NCBI GenBank assembly: GCA_002900995.3
Contig: CM035307.1
Coordinates: 4,529,326-4,593,325 of the forward strand
DNA from: Ganoderma boninense
Taxonomy: Eukaryota; Basidiomycota; Agaricomycetes; Polyporales; Polyporaceae
Reading direction: 5' to 3'
DNA: 64,000 nucleotides
Shown: piece by piece, positions 11,801 to 24,048 of the stretch
How the letters are laid out: each line of letters opens with the position of its first letter
Numbering within the stretch: position 1 is the stretch's first letter
Translations under genes and position numbers: made by a program
Notes under the pieces: generated by a model
Databases searched by the model: none
Seen by the model: only the letters and a program-made list of their open reading frames with translations
What the model was told of the DNA's origin: nothing

Positions 11801-14800
11801 CCGGAGTCGGTTTGTGATGTCCGGACCTCGGCTCCGCTCGCACGTCTGTTCGACTAGTCGCTCCTTGACGTCTTCCTGGTCCCTCTATTGGTCATGGCTA
11901 CACTCCGTGTTAGCGGTGTTATCCTTGCCTCGTTTTGCAGGCGTCCTTTCTTAAGCGTCCTCTGTCCCTGAGTCCTACGTCGGTGGGTTAGAAGACCGAA
12001 CCTCTCGTCCATTCCCCCTTCAATGCCTGCTTGCAAGGGCACTACGTCACGAGCTCAGCGACCCTGCGGTGGCGGCGGGACTATTGGCGGCAACTTACAT
12101 GTCTGTACGGACGCGACGGGGCGTCAGTACGCTTAGTGCCGGATGACGACGACACCATACTTGAACCTTCTCCTCACCGACGCCGGTGGCGCTGTGGATC
12201 AAATGTCCGAGCAACTCAGCATGGTTCCCGCGTCGCTTCGAGAGGTTCGTCCGTGAATTTCATTTTATTTTTACCTTGCCGCTTGGTCTGACTGCTCATC
12301 AGCAAAACATTCGACGAATCGGTAGGATCGGTGGTGCTCCCTAATTTTTTATCAAGTAGCGCATCAGGGTGGCTCCCGACTTGTGCAACCGCCAATCCCG
12401 CCTTTCCCCCGCCCAGGCCACAATGCGCCCTTTCGCAAGAAGCCTGAAACTCCTTACAAGTACGTACACCTGACGTGTCGTCCAAGCAAGAAGACAAGAT
12501 TGGACCGTACGACGTCCAAGGCGCGAACCAGGACCGCCTCGCCGCCTCGATGGTCGTAAGCCTATCTAACATCGCCCGTCCTCGCGCTCCCCAATCCGAG
12601 CTCTCCCGACCCAGACATCCGGGCAGGCAGAGTTGCGGTGGTCATGCGCCCGCCTCGATGGACGCGGTTCGAGCGATACTGGACGCGGGACGCGCCAGGG
12701 GCTGGTTGGGAGCTTCGACGGCTTCTAGCTTCCCTTCTTCGACGCTCTAGGGCGGGGGCCCGGGACAACGTGGTGTACGGTAGGAAGTGCATGCAAGCCG
12801 GGCGGGTGCGTGGCCGACCCCCTTGCGGCGGTTCTCCTTCTCCTAGCGCATCACGCGACCCCCTCGTCCTCGACTTGCCTTCGACCTGTGGCCGGCGGAG
12901 CGCTGGGGGCCAGCCACTCCCGTCAAGGAGGCGCGGCCGGCCACCTATGGCAGGTGGTCTAACTCGAAGTTGCGGAGGTAATTAGAGGTTAGACCGCTCA
13001 TCCACTCCGACAAGCCATCCGCCGAAGGTTGAGGGGAGTCCGTGCAGGGGAAAAGACACCGGGGATGATGATGCAGATGCCTGAGCTACTTGGGTCGAAG
13101 TGCCGATCGCGCCGCGCGCACCCCGTTTCTAAGTTCAGGCTGACAATGCCAATGAGAACGACATCGCGCCGCGGGCGCGGAGTCCGCGTGTCTCGCGGCG
13201 TTCGCCCGGTCCTGGCCAGCGTGATGCGCACAGTGCGCGAGCTGCGGCGAGCCTGCCGTACGCACGCAGATATGTATGTATGTACTTACAGATGCGGATG
13301 CGGGTGCGGCTGCACATGCGGACTCTGAACCTAAGTTGCCGTAGGTTCGAACACCATCCGGCGCGCTGACGCTCGCCGACTCTGCGCACTCAGTACCCAG
13401 TACTCAGTGCTCAGGACTGTATGACAGGCATCTGCGGCCCTGCGGACGTTGGGCGGCCCAGCTCTGCACTCGCGGACATGGTGCGGCGCGCAGCTTCTCT
13501 GGCTTCTCACTGCTCAGACCTCAGACCTCAGGTTGGGCGGGGGGCCGTCAGGTGGTGCGGTGAGACGCCTCGCGCGGCGTGCGCTTGGTATCCGGTGTCC
13601 TTGTCTGGCTTGGGTCGGGGCACATCCGCTCACGCTTGGGGCCTTCGCGGCTCCTACGCGCGCCTCGCGCAGGGCTCAGGCCACAGGCTGCCGAGGCGGG
13701 GGGTTCTTCGCAGGGGGGCTGCTGATTCTGCACCCTTGTGCCTATTTGCGACCTCGGCATGCTGTACATGTACACAAATCCCAGAGTATCCGTATCCGCG
13801 GGTTAGCCTTGCTTCGGGGGCTCGCAGCGCCCCTCACGCATATAATGCGAAACAGTTGTCATGCCTGACACCCTCCGGCATCATCGACATCGATGCAGAA
13901 GTCGAAGCCGCATGATGAGCGAGTGGCCTGTGCGCGAGCTTCGACCGCCGCCGCCGTCGTGAGGATGATGGAGATGACGAGGGCCGAGACTGGGTCGACG
14001 CGGAGTACGTACGAGGGGCAGCGAAACGTATGATTGCTTGATGCGTCAAGTGGCGGTTCAAACGGTCAGACTTGACTGGCTTCCCTGCGCCCGCCGTGGA
14101 TTACGAATGGGAATGGGTGGCCGTGCGCGCGATGCTAGCCTCGAGGCTCGAGGAGTGCCACCGCTTGAACCTGAAAACGTTCGAGGCTTGCAATGCCAGT
14201 TCTAAGGTGGTCCAACCTTCCTTGATCGCTGATGTAGAATGTCGTCGTCTACAAACCTATGCTGAGGCGCAGAGCGAAACGCGATATCATCCTAGTCTTT
14301 GCGACTCGAGGCTCGAGCGAGCGGTGACTGCGAGTCTGTGGCTTGGTCAGCCAGTCATCTGGTCGGCCCTCATTACAGCGACTCGCAAGAACCGGCGCCG
14401 TGGAGGAGATAATCAATCGATGGGCGGGGAGCCAGAGATCGTCCTCGCCCTAGATGCGGAAGCACTGGGATCTGAATGGAGGGCCCGCCACGGTGCGCAT
14501 TGCAGGCCAGCCGGGGGGCGGCCGGCCACAGCGCTTGCGCCCCTGCAGGTCGCGGTTGGGTTCTTCGTATCGCCTAATATGGGCGTCCCGTTCAAGATTT
14601 TACCACGAAGCTGGGGAAGGGAAGGAGAGGATCAGATTCGGGCGGACGGGGATAGCGTGCCCCTCGTGCTTGGAAATTTTCTGGGCTGCAAGCTGGAGCG
14701 TACTACGGTCGTGCCAGCTGTGCTGCTGCGAGGCCTGGCCATGGGGACATGAATGCAGGACGAGGTGGCTCAGGCGCGCGGGGAAGCACGCGCGATCGAC

Positions 14801-17204
14801 CGGATTCACCGTAGTCTGCCCCTTCGTACTCCCTACGCCTCTACCGCAACGGACCCTCGCCTTGTTCTCCGCAACCCTACCGCTGGTCTATAAATTTCCC
14901 GGAAATTACGGAGACTTTCTGCCCGCTATTTTCTGCAGTCTTTCCTTGGCTTTCGACTCGGACGGACGGCTCCTGACCAGACGAGGCCCGCGCCTGCAGC
15001 ACCGCGCCACCGTTTGCTGCGGCTTTGCAGCTGCAGATCCTCGGCTTACGCTTACCTGACCTCGCCTGCGTCGTCCCAGTCCGGCTTCCAAGAGGACCTT
15101 CCGAGAGGCAGTCGAACCTTCGTCTCACCGCAGTGCGCCTGGGCGTAGGCCAGAAGCTGTGGTACGATACCCAGTTCGTTCATCGGTACCTACTCTATGG
15201 ACGCGAGACTCTTGACACCCCCGGTCAGACCGAGCAGCCCCCCCAGGGAGATATTCGCGTGGTGCGCGGTGACGGCAGTGATGAGGACGGTGTCCGATTT
15301 CCATACCGGTGCGTTCGACGAGAAGTTTTGGGTACACCCCTCGCCGACGCTATCGCAACCTTCTAGCGGGCCGGCGGCGCATACCGGGTGCATTCGGGGG
15401 CCCTTCGGCTGCTCGAAGACGGTCACCCTACCGCCCTCCAAGTGAGGTGCGCACACTGGATTGTCGATGTGGACGCTGGAACCGCGACGATCTCTGCATG
15501 AGACCCCAGAGTCGACGAGGTCGACGTCCATGTGGGGTAAGTTCGTCCGGGGTGCGCCGTGCAAGGTGAGTGGCAGCTAGAATCACGGGGTGGAGGCGGG
15601 TCCAGTGCGGGAAGCTGTTCCGGGTCGGCCAGAAGGCTCGAGGAGCATCGAACTCTGGCCGACAGAAGTATGCGTATGCGCGTACGCTCGGTCTCGTAGC
15701 GAGAGATGAGCCTGAGAACTTGGCCCGGCAGCGCGCGTCGGGTCTGCGTGGTTCGATTGCGGGGAGGCCGCTCGCTCGCTGAGCCCGCCGGTATCCGAGG
15801 ATGAGCGGCTGCGCGCTGTCGGAAGGGCGCGTTGGCGTTGTTGCATTACGGCTCGCAGTAGCGTCGCGCAACGCTCCGATGGTACGTCTCTTTTCTCGGG
15901 TTTACGTTCACTGTTATACCCTCCATATGAGTGGGCGGAGGATTGGACAGCTTCCAACCGAATAGGAATCGTTCGTGCAACACGTCGAACCAGACGCGAA
16001 GTACTGCGCGTGCCGGTGATGTGCTGAAAGCTCCACACAGGGGCTGTACCACTGTGAATAAGAATATTTGAGTCATTCAGGATGGATGTCAGTCTGTCAT
16101 GAGGGTGTACCCGAGAGCAGTCGAAGCGTCGTGAGGATTAGCGTACCATGACTGCGCGACCACTCATAGATCTCGCGCCTTGCAGAGATATTATCTCGGC
16201 ACCATGATGGACTGGAATGCAAGGTATCGTCCAAGAAGTCAATTCGAAGAAGTATCCTTAGGTGTCCCCAGGTCATGCCTTAAGCCCGTTCCATGAAGCC
16301 TTCGTATACCAGGGAGTGGGAAGGAATGAGCATCAGAACAGGGACAGACGTATGTGAAGGATCTACTGAAAGCAGGTTAGATCAGAATGCGAATACGGAG
16401 CTGGACGTCGGGCTTTGGAGAACTCGCCTTCGAAACCTTGGGCTAGATATGTGCTTCGTCTTCTTTCCTCCGAGATAGGGTAGGGAATGACTTACTCTGG
16501 AAGTGACTAGAAACGCCCGCGTCCTTCAAGCTTGTGTCTTGGGCCTACTCCGTCTCCGTGTTGGGGGCGAGATGGAGACTGAAGGAGACCACGTTGATCG
16601 AGACCACCACGTTGCAAAGACGTACGCGGTCGTGATTGCAGGAAACCAGGTATCACGTACCGCATCAAAAGATCACAACTGACTCACTGCTACGTTTGTG
16701 AGAACGTCCTAGCTCGTACCTTCGCGAAGCTTGTTCCTTTCGGACATGTAAACTTCGACTTGCGTGCCGAGGCGAGTTCCGAGGACTCCGTCCTGCGAAG
16801 CAAGGCTTCAGGAAGCTGCGAATATGGATTCCAGTATACGTTGTGCTGACTAGCCCTGATCCAGAGCTGCGGTGACATGAATACTTCAACACAGAGGGAA
16901 GGACGAAGGAGGGCGAGCGGGGGTAGGAAGCAGAGGCAGGGCAGCCGAGGGGCCAGCGTTTGTGAAGCTGGGGAGAGGTTTCCTAATTGGGCGATGGAGG
17001 GCGAGTGGCGGGTCGATGACTCGGGCTCGAGCGCTGGCCGTGGTCGGTGGACGACTGACCCCCAACCTCGACGACCACTGCCCCGACTGAACCAAACTGC
17101 TTTCTATCTATTCTCCAGGCCTTGCATTAGCTTGCACGACCGCACCATTTCTCCTCTGTTCCGTGCTCTCACAGCTCTGTCTATCCATACAACCCCATTG
17201 TTTA
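5871..17204. other. GC-rich 11-kb stretch without a recognisable gene
   Basis: Up to about 6600 the + strand is strongly pyrimidine-rich. Between 6.6 and 16 kb overlapping open frames occur in all six frames (for example 8621-10063 + and 14072-14752 +), the pattern expected from high GC alone; none shows a family motif, a signal peptide or consistent splice boundaries. Open frames at 14072-14752 (+) and 15190-15564 (-) look least random but remain unidentified. 16.0-16.9 kb is less GC-rich and equally empty. About 17100-17204 is a pyrimidine-rich probable leader of the BCAS3 gene. Confidence 0.5.
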
Positions 17205-20200
17205 ATGCCCCCACGCTCCAAGCGCAATGCAACCTCCCGTCGCCATCATCCCGCTCCTCAGTCTCAATCGTCCCTCCCCGACTCGCATCCACCTCCAGAT
17301 CTTCTCTCGTTCGAGTCAGAGGCCCCGCCCCAGACCACGTACGGCTCCATGACCCCTGCCGTCTTCGACATGGAGCCACCCCCCTCTGATCCAGAGCTGG
17401 GGCGTGCTCCGGCCGTTATCTGGGACGGCCACGACCCAGCCAACTTGCTTCATCAAGCCCCAGACTACGCCAAGGACGTCTATGGTCCTGGCACCAGCGA
17501 GTCCGACATCGACGATGGCGGCCCTATCTCCCCCTCCACCTCTCCTCCGGGCCCCTCGTCCTTCGGCAACGCCTTCGCGCTCGCGGACGAGCCCCTACCC
17601 GCACGCTCAGCCCTCAGCAAGATTGCGATCCCGGCAGAGGACACCACGTCGGACGAATCGTCGCTCAGTAGGAGCGTGGGCCATATCAGGTCCCCCGTGC
17701 TCGCTCGGTGAGTCTTATCTCTCGCTTTCCCCGTACCCGCCCGCCTTTCTTCCCCTCCCCGCGGACTCGTTCTTTGTGGCCATGTGTCAATACATGTCGG
17801 GGCAGACGTCAATCGGGTTCGAGTGGCTCCTATGCTTCCCCGTGGGGCCTCGGGCGCCGTTAGGGGGTGTCCATCACGCACGGCTTGGGGTGTATGCGGG
17901 CGCACGGCGCATATAGCATATCGTACTGCGATGGGCGCGCTCCGTACAAGGTATAGCGTTCGGATCTTGGAGGCGCGTAGCTCGCCGAGCGCACCGTCCC
18001 GCGCAATCTTTGTGTTCGCGTGCGGCTAAGCCCACCAGACGCGTCGGAATGGGCCGTTCGATGAGGTCATGTCAGGAGTTTGCATACCGTTTCTGACACA
18101 AGGGATTACACGCGACGAACGTAGCTGTGTCATTCACTTGATGATGTGCAGGTGGTCTTTGTTTGGTCACGACGATCCTGTCGCATTAGCTCATGCCTGT
18201 GGATGGACTCGGCCTCTGTCCATCGCCCGTTCCACGTCTTCACCCCCTTTGCTGCTTCTCCGAGGGTAGGGGGGTTTTGGGGTCGAGACCCTGAAACACG
18301 ACTTTGGGATTTGAGACGGACAGACTTGCCGCACCGCGTCCTCTTGCGACATGGAGAACAGTTCTCACTACGGCATTCTATGTTTTACTACTGCACTACC
18401 GATTCCAGACCGATCATTGACCTCGTCGCGGGTACAAAGATGAGATTCACAAGGCTACAACGTGTTTCCTGCACGAGGTGTGGGGATGCAGCCAAGCTTA
18501 AAACTCTAATGCTCGGTGGAGCGCTCTGGCCATGGCTCCCGACCACCTCCAATCGTTTCCGTCCATCTACCACCCGTCATTCATTTCTGACCATGATATC
18601 GATTTCAGTCGCTCACATTCTAGCAACGACAGAGACCCAACCCCTCTCGAGGCCTTCTCTCGCACGATCCGCAACTATGTCCCTCCTCTATCCCCATCCC
18701 GTCTGCCGCTCCGTCTCCACCTCGGGTTTCGCGGCCGGTGTCGTTCGGCAGTTTCCTGACAACGACGCAGGCTGCTGCTGTCTCCCCCGCGGCCCGCGAC
18801 CGAGATGGCGATTGGAAGCGTCGCGGGAGCGATGCCTCCTCCGCCGCTGATTCCCGTGGCCGATCGGCTGGCAGCGGCCACCGCAGGTCAGAGCCCGGCA
18901 GCGAGATGCCCGTGTTCAGCCTGGACGACGACATCCCCGAAGATGGCCCACGCTCAGACGGCAAGCAGGTCACGCGCTACCCGGGCGTCGGCGATACCGA
19001 GCGGGTGCTGTGGGCGGGGTGGGATGTGCTTGCGGACGTTGTGGATGGGAACGCGGAGCAGGCGAAGGCCAGGTACGTCGTCCGTCTCTCTTCGCACTAT
19101 CTCCCCCGACTTCCGCCGCCGCCGCCGTCCGAGTGTGAGGGCGCGATTGTATCATCCGCGCGGGACCCGAGGAATATCCAGGAATGACTGGGGGGGCGGG
19201 CTGATTCGATCACAATCATTGACGTCCTCCATGCGTGTTTTTCAGGTCCGTTCTCATGCTCGGCTACCCGAACGGTCTGCAGCTTTGGGATTGCTCGAAC
19301 CTGGGGTCGGTTTCCGAGCTTCTCAACTTGGCGGGCGCGCAGTGGGGCGCCGTGGAGTTTGCGGGGGTCCTCCCCGCCCCGTTGCTCCCATCGGACGATT
19401 CATTCCGCCCGAAGAGGCCCTTGATTGGATTCTCGTAAGTTGTCTACGGCTGCGCTGTGGGAACGGCTTAGAGTATCGACTGACGACGACTGGCCCAGCT
19501 CTGGTACTGCGAAAGGCACAGACCTTCTTGTATATTCTTTACGAACGCATGAAGTCGTCAAGAGACTATCACTAATCGGTTTCGCGTCGTTTGCTGCATC
19601 TAGCCAATTTATTACTGTCGTGCGTGTTACGATTTATCTGCTCTATTGATTGGGTCCGTGCTCACCGGTTTCGCCGCAGTGTACATCAAACCCACCAGCA
19701 CTTCACATTATTTCGAACTGTACACTTGCGACCTTGTACATCATACCTTCCACATCGCTTGTCTCATTCACGTTCCCTTCTGCACAGTCTGCATCATCAC
19801 CCACAAAGCCAATCTTCAACGATGTATCATCATTAGACATAGACCCACACTACTCATCTTCTCGCGCATTACCACAGCCACGACCGGTCTATGCTCTTTC
19901 TAATCGCCTCTTGGCCTACGTATCCCCAATATCCCGTCCCGACCCCGTTCCCTCAGCGACGCCCGGCCAGGCGCACACCAGCGTGCCCGTCACGGCGCCC
20001 GAGGCCCCGCTCAAGTTCGGGTTGGGCATGTCGCAGGCTGATCTCGGGAGCGCTGCCGTCAAGATCGGTGGCAGCGTCCTGAGCGGGATGAAGACCCTCG
20101 GCGGGATCGCGTTCTCCGCCGCCCGCGCAGGCGTCAACGCCGCAGTCGCTGGCGAGCAGCAGCAGCAGCAGCAGGGCCCCGTCCGCAAGCGGAGCCAGTC

Positions 20201-22642
20201 TGGGGCAGGCTCCGGCTACGCTGCGAACGCGCTCGGCGTGCTCTTCTCGAAGAGCGCGCCCGCCGGCACGGCGTCTCCACACGAGTACCAGACCGCTGCG
20301 GATCGTCGCCGTCGCAGCCTTCGCGTCTCCTCGCCCGTCGAAGGCGGCTTCGACCCCCAGGCGACCGTCACGCCAGGGTCCCTCCCGCCCCGCCGCCGGC
20401 TTCCCCGGTCGCTCTCGTGGCGGGTTGCAGCGTGACGGTCGTCGACCTCCGCCCGCTTCTCGCTTCGTCTTCGGCGCAGCCCGAGCCCGTTGCCCAGTTC
20501 ACGTTCCCGCGGCCGCAGGCCCTCAGCGCGCTCCAGTTCTCGCCGGATGGCACGAGTCTTGGCGCTGTGCACCAAGGACGGGCACGCCGTACGCGTCCTC
20601 CAGCTCCGCCCTGCCCCACGCACGCTGCGCCAGCCGCCCCCCGAACGTACCTCGAAGGATTCGCGATCACGATCACGGGTGGGCAAGGACGGAGCACCGC
20701 AGCGCGAGCTCCGCCGATCCTCGTCGGCGTCGGAGCCTGCGGAGCACCTCGCGGAGTCGACACGCCACACTTACACGTTTAGACGGGGACGGACCTCGGC
20801 TGTCGTCGAGTCCATGGAGTGGGCACACGACAAGCTGTGGTTCGGGATGAGCACGCGCAAGCGGACGATCCATGTCTTCGCCACGAACCCGCTTGGGGGG
20901 AAACCGGACGGGAGCAGCCATATTTCGGGCAAGGTTGTCAACGGCCGGGACCTAGTGAGTTGTCCTCACGCGAATCCTCTGCATGTGTCGATCGCTGCTT
21001 ACACGCAATGCAGGCCTCCTCGCCGACAGAGCTGTCGCCGCTCGTCCGCGTACGGCTCAAGTCGCTGCCCCCCGACTCGGCAGCCATCCCGTGCGCCTTC
21101 ACGTTCCTGCGGTCGAGCGAGGCGACGCTCCCCCAGTCGCTCCTCCCCGCAGCGACTGTGCATTTCTCGACGTCATCGTCGCCGTCGTCTGTCTCGAGCG
21201 CACTCTCGAAGAACCCCGTGTCGCCCGCGCAGCGCCCGACGCGCCCGACGAACTACAAGGACCTGCTCGTGTTCGACCCGAACGACGGGACGCTGACGCT
21301 CCACCGCATTTTCATCGACCGCGCAACGACGGACCAGGCCGTCGTCCCCGGCTCTATCCCCGTGGTGGGCGGGACGAGCATCTCACTTCCTGGCATGAGC
21401 ACGCTCAGCCGACACATGGGCACGTCGCCCCCCGCGGGCTCCGGTGCCAGCCCCCGTGCGGCGTCGGGGCTGACTCAGATGATGGAGAAGGCGACTGAGA
21501 TCGTCGGCCGGGAAAGCGCCGTCGGGACGTGGTCCCTGGCCAGGGGCCGAGACTGGCCTGAGGTCAAGCAGAGTTTGAAGCAGGGACGAACGAGCTCCGG
21601 GAGAGTCGGTCGTCTGGCCAAAGCCGAGTGAGTAGTTGGTACTAGGACTCCCGCGCTTGGCAGACCCGAACTGACGTCGTCCTGCACGCACAGCTGGCTC
21701 TCCCGTGCCGAGCTGTCGACCTTCTCGCTGTCGCCCAAGGTCCTCCCGCGGCTCATCTATCTATCACACCAGTTTTCGTTCCACGCCCTCGGCGAGGACT
21801 ACCACGCGCTCATCCGCAGCCTGCACCTCGACGTGCCGTCGAGCAAGATCGAGGTCCGCAAGCCCATCGAGGTCAGCGCGTTCGCAACGGGCGACAGCGA
21901 GGCGGCGTTCGTCCAGGACCTCTCCCCGCACCACGACATGCGCATGGGCGTCGGCCGCGCCCCGTCCTCGTTCGACGAGCCGCTCGCGTCCGCGCTCGCC
22001 GCGCAGCTGCACCCGCTGAACCCGTCCCCGCCCGTGCTCCCGATGCTCCCGAACGGCACGCCCGGTTCCGGCTCCAAGTCGCTCATACAGGCCATCCCCA
22101 TCCGCCAGGTCGCAGCGGGGATCCAGGACGGGATGTCCGAGGGCCTCGGCCGCATTCGTCGGGAGCTTGGCAAGGCGCGCTCGCCCCGCCTCGTCGCCAC
22201 CCGCCCGGACGCGAGTGACCACCCGTCGGTCCCGCTCGAGTTTGACGAGGAGGACGAGGATTTCCTTGTGCACGACACCATCGCTCTGGAGGCCGGGGCC
22301 GGGGCCAGCACAGAGACGGACCTGATCTCGCGCTCGGAGTCCGCCGCGTCGACGGGGACTGGCACGGGGACGGGGGCAAGCACGAGCGCGGGCATCGCGA
22401 CCCCGGCGACGAACATCGAGGCGCTGCCGGTGGAGCACGACGAGGGCGAGCAGCCGTGGCAGGGCTGGGGCCCCGAGGACAAGCAGGCGGTTGAGGACGC
22501 GGAGCGGTTCGACGACATCACGGTCGGGTTCCTCGACGAGGAGCACGAGACGATGCGCGTGCGCGCGCTCGAGATCGAGGCGGAGGCGAAGAAGGCGGGT
22601 GCGGGAGGTGGCGGTAAGAAGCGGCGTGGGCGGCGGGCGTGA
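17205..22642 (+). CDS. BCAS3 domain-containing beta-propeller protein
   Basis: About 1,400 residues in seven exons: 17205-17707, 18522-19072, 19246-19434, 19499-19619, 19680-20954, 21014-21627, 21694-22642. N-terminal 180 residues are disordered and Ser/Pro-rich. Propeller-type segments follow, for example SVLMLGYPNGLQLWDC, GTDLLVYSLRTHEVVKRL and SALQFSPDGTSL. The BCAS3 signature begins at WLSRAELSTFSLSPKV in the last exon, followed by an acidic tail and a basic KKRRGRRA end. Animal BCAS3 and plant ATG18 f/g/h-type proteins bind phosphoinositides at phagophore membranes, so a role in autophagy or membrane trafficking is inferred. Three one-base frame breaks occur in coding exons (near 18688, 20425 and 20558); allowing for them every splice phase agrees. 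Intron 1 (814 nt) is far longer than the 60-173 nt of the others. The start is the ATG giving MPPRSKRNATS. Confidence 0.85.
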
Positions 22643-24048
22643 GCGAGTGCGCTCGTGCGAGGGCAGGCGAGGAGAGGAGAGAGGAAGGAGGAGGGAGGGG
22701 CGGTTGACACGACACGCACTACCTGCCCGGCGGACGGATGACAGCGGATTCGGGGACAGTGCTTCATTCACATTCAGACACGGCCAGCCTCTGCTGCAGG
22801 GCCGGGGACTGTTTCTCGTATGTTTGCTGGGACGGTGGGACTCGATGCGTGGGTCTGCGGATTGCAGGATGTATCAACGTAGTTTTGTTTTCACGAGCGG
22901 GGATGAAGGTTAAGGATGAAGAAGGATAACAACAAGCAATACAAATACATGATATGTGTAGCAGTGATTCTGACCTCAATCAAGCTTGCTGTGTGAGGGC
23001 CATTGGCGAGATGGAGTTTTGGTGAGTGGACGTTACTTTGGGTTTGTGAATCGCGGAGCGGTTGGGTAGTGAGGGCAGACGTTCGGAGAGAAGTGCGTGT
23101 GCTATCCTCTTTTCTGTGATCCACCTCGGTGCTCACGTCGTTCACATAGACGGCGCGATCCATCACAAGCTTCCCGGGTGTCACCAGCCTTAGGCTTGGC
23201 CCGACGGAGACATGCAGACTCCAGGAGACACGTGAACCAGAGACATTATTCATCGTCCACCTAGCCTAAGACGGGGCACGGTGAGAGATGATCTATGATC
23301 TATGCCCATGTGGTCGGAAGAAATACCAAATATCAGCAATAAGGTGTGGCCGCACCCTCGGAGATTCCAGTACTTACATCCAAGTCTCCAAACGCTAGGG
23401 CGTCGGCAAGGCATCCGGGGACGGGGGACGCAATCCATCATTCCGGCACTCTACTTCAGGTTGCCCGTGAATTCCGTCTCGCCTCGCCTCGTTCCGTTCA
23501 TCCGCGGAACCCCCGAAGTCTATGCGTTTCTCGCTTCACATCCCCACGGTCGCCCCTGGCGGACGAACGTCTATGTATATGCAACTGCATGGCAATGGCG
23601 AAACAAGGTCGGTACGGAACCGTACGTGCCTATCCTCTTGAGCTAGATACGGTATGCTGACCGAGCTCTATTCTTGCCCAGCGCGCATTTCTCGCGCCTC
23701 CCCGTACACACAAGATCGATGGTCGACGAGGGAGGCTCACCTGATGGTGCTCGGACCCGAGCATTTTCCCGCTAATTATCCACTTCGCCGCGGTGCGTGC
23801 TGGTGCGTGTGGACCTGTGCAGTCCTCACTGCTCGTGCGCATGTCGTGTAGCATGTGGGTCGGACGGCGGACTCTCCGAGTGAGGATCTAGGATGAACAG
23901 GAAACGCGGAAGATCCGTCGCCCCAGCTCCATGCATAAAGGCACGCCAAGACGCATATACACCCTCAGGTTTCGCCCGCTACGTCTGCGACGATCTCTGA
24001 AGCCAAACAGAGTCGCACTCACCAGCAGGCCATATACGCGGCACAGAC
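22643..24048. other. intergenic, no gene seen
   Basis: Between the BCAS3 stop and the epimerase start. A 120-codon open frame at 22891-23253 (-) has no recognisable motif or splice partners. The last 150 bp contain a weak TATA-like CATAAAGG near 23934, about 115 bp before the epimerase ATG. Confidence 0.5.
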
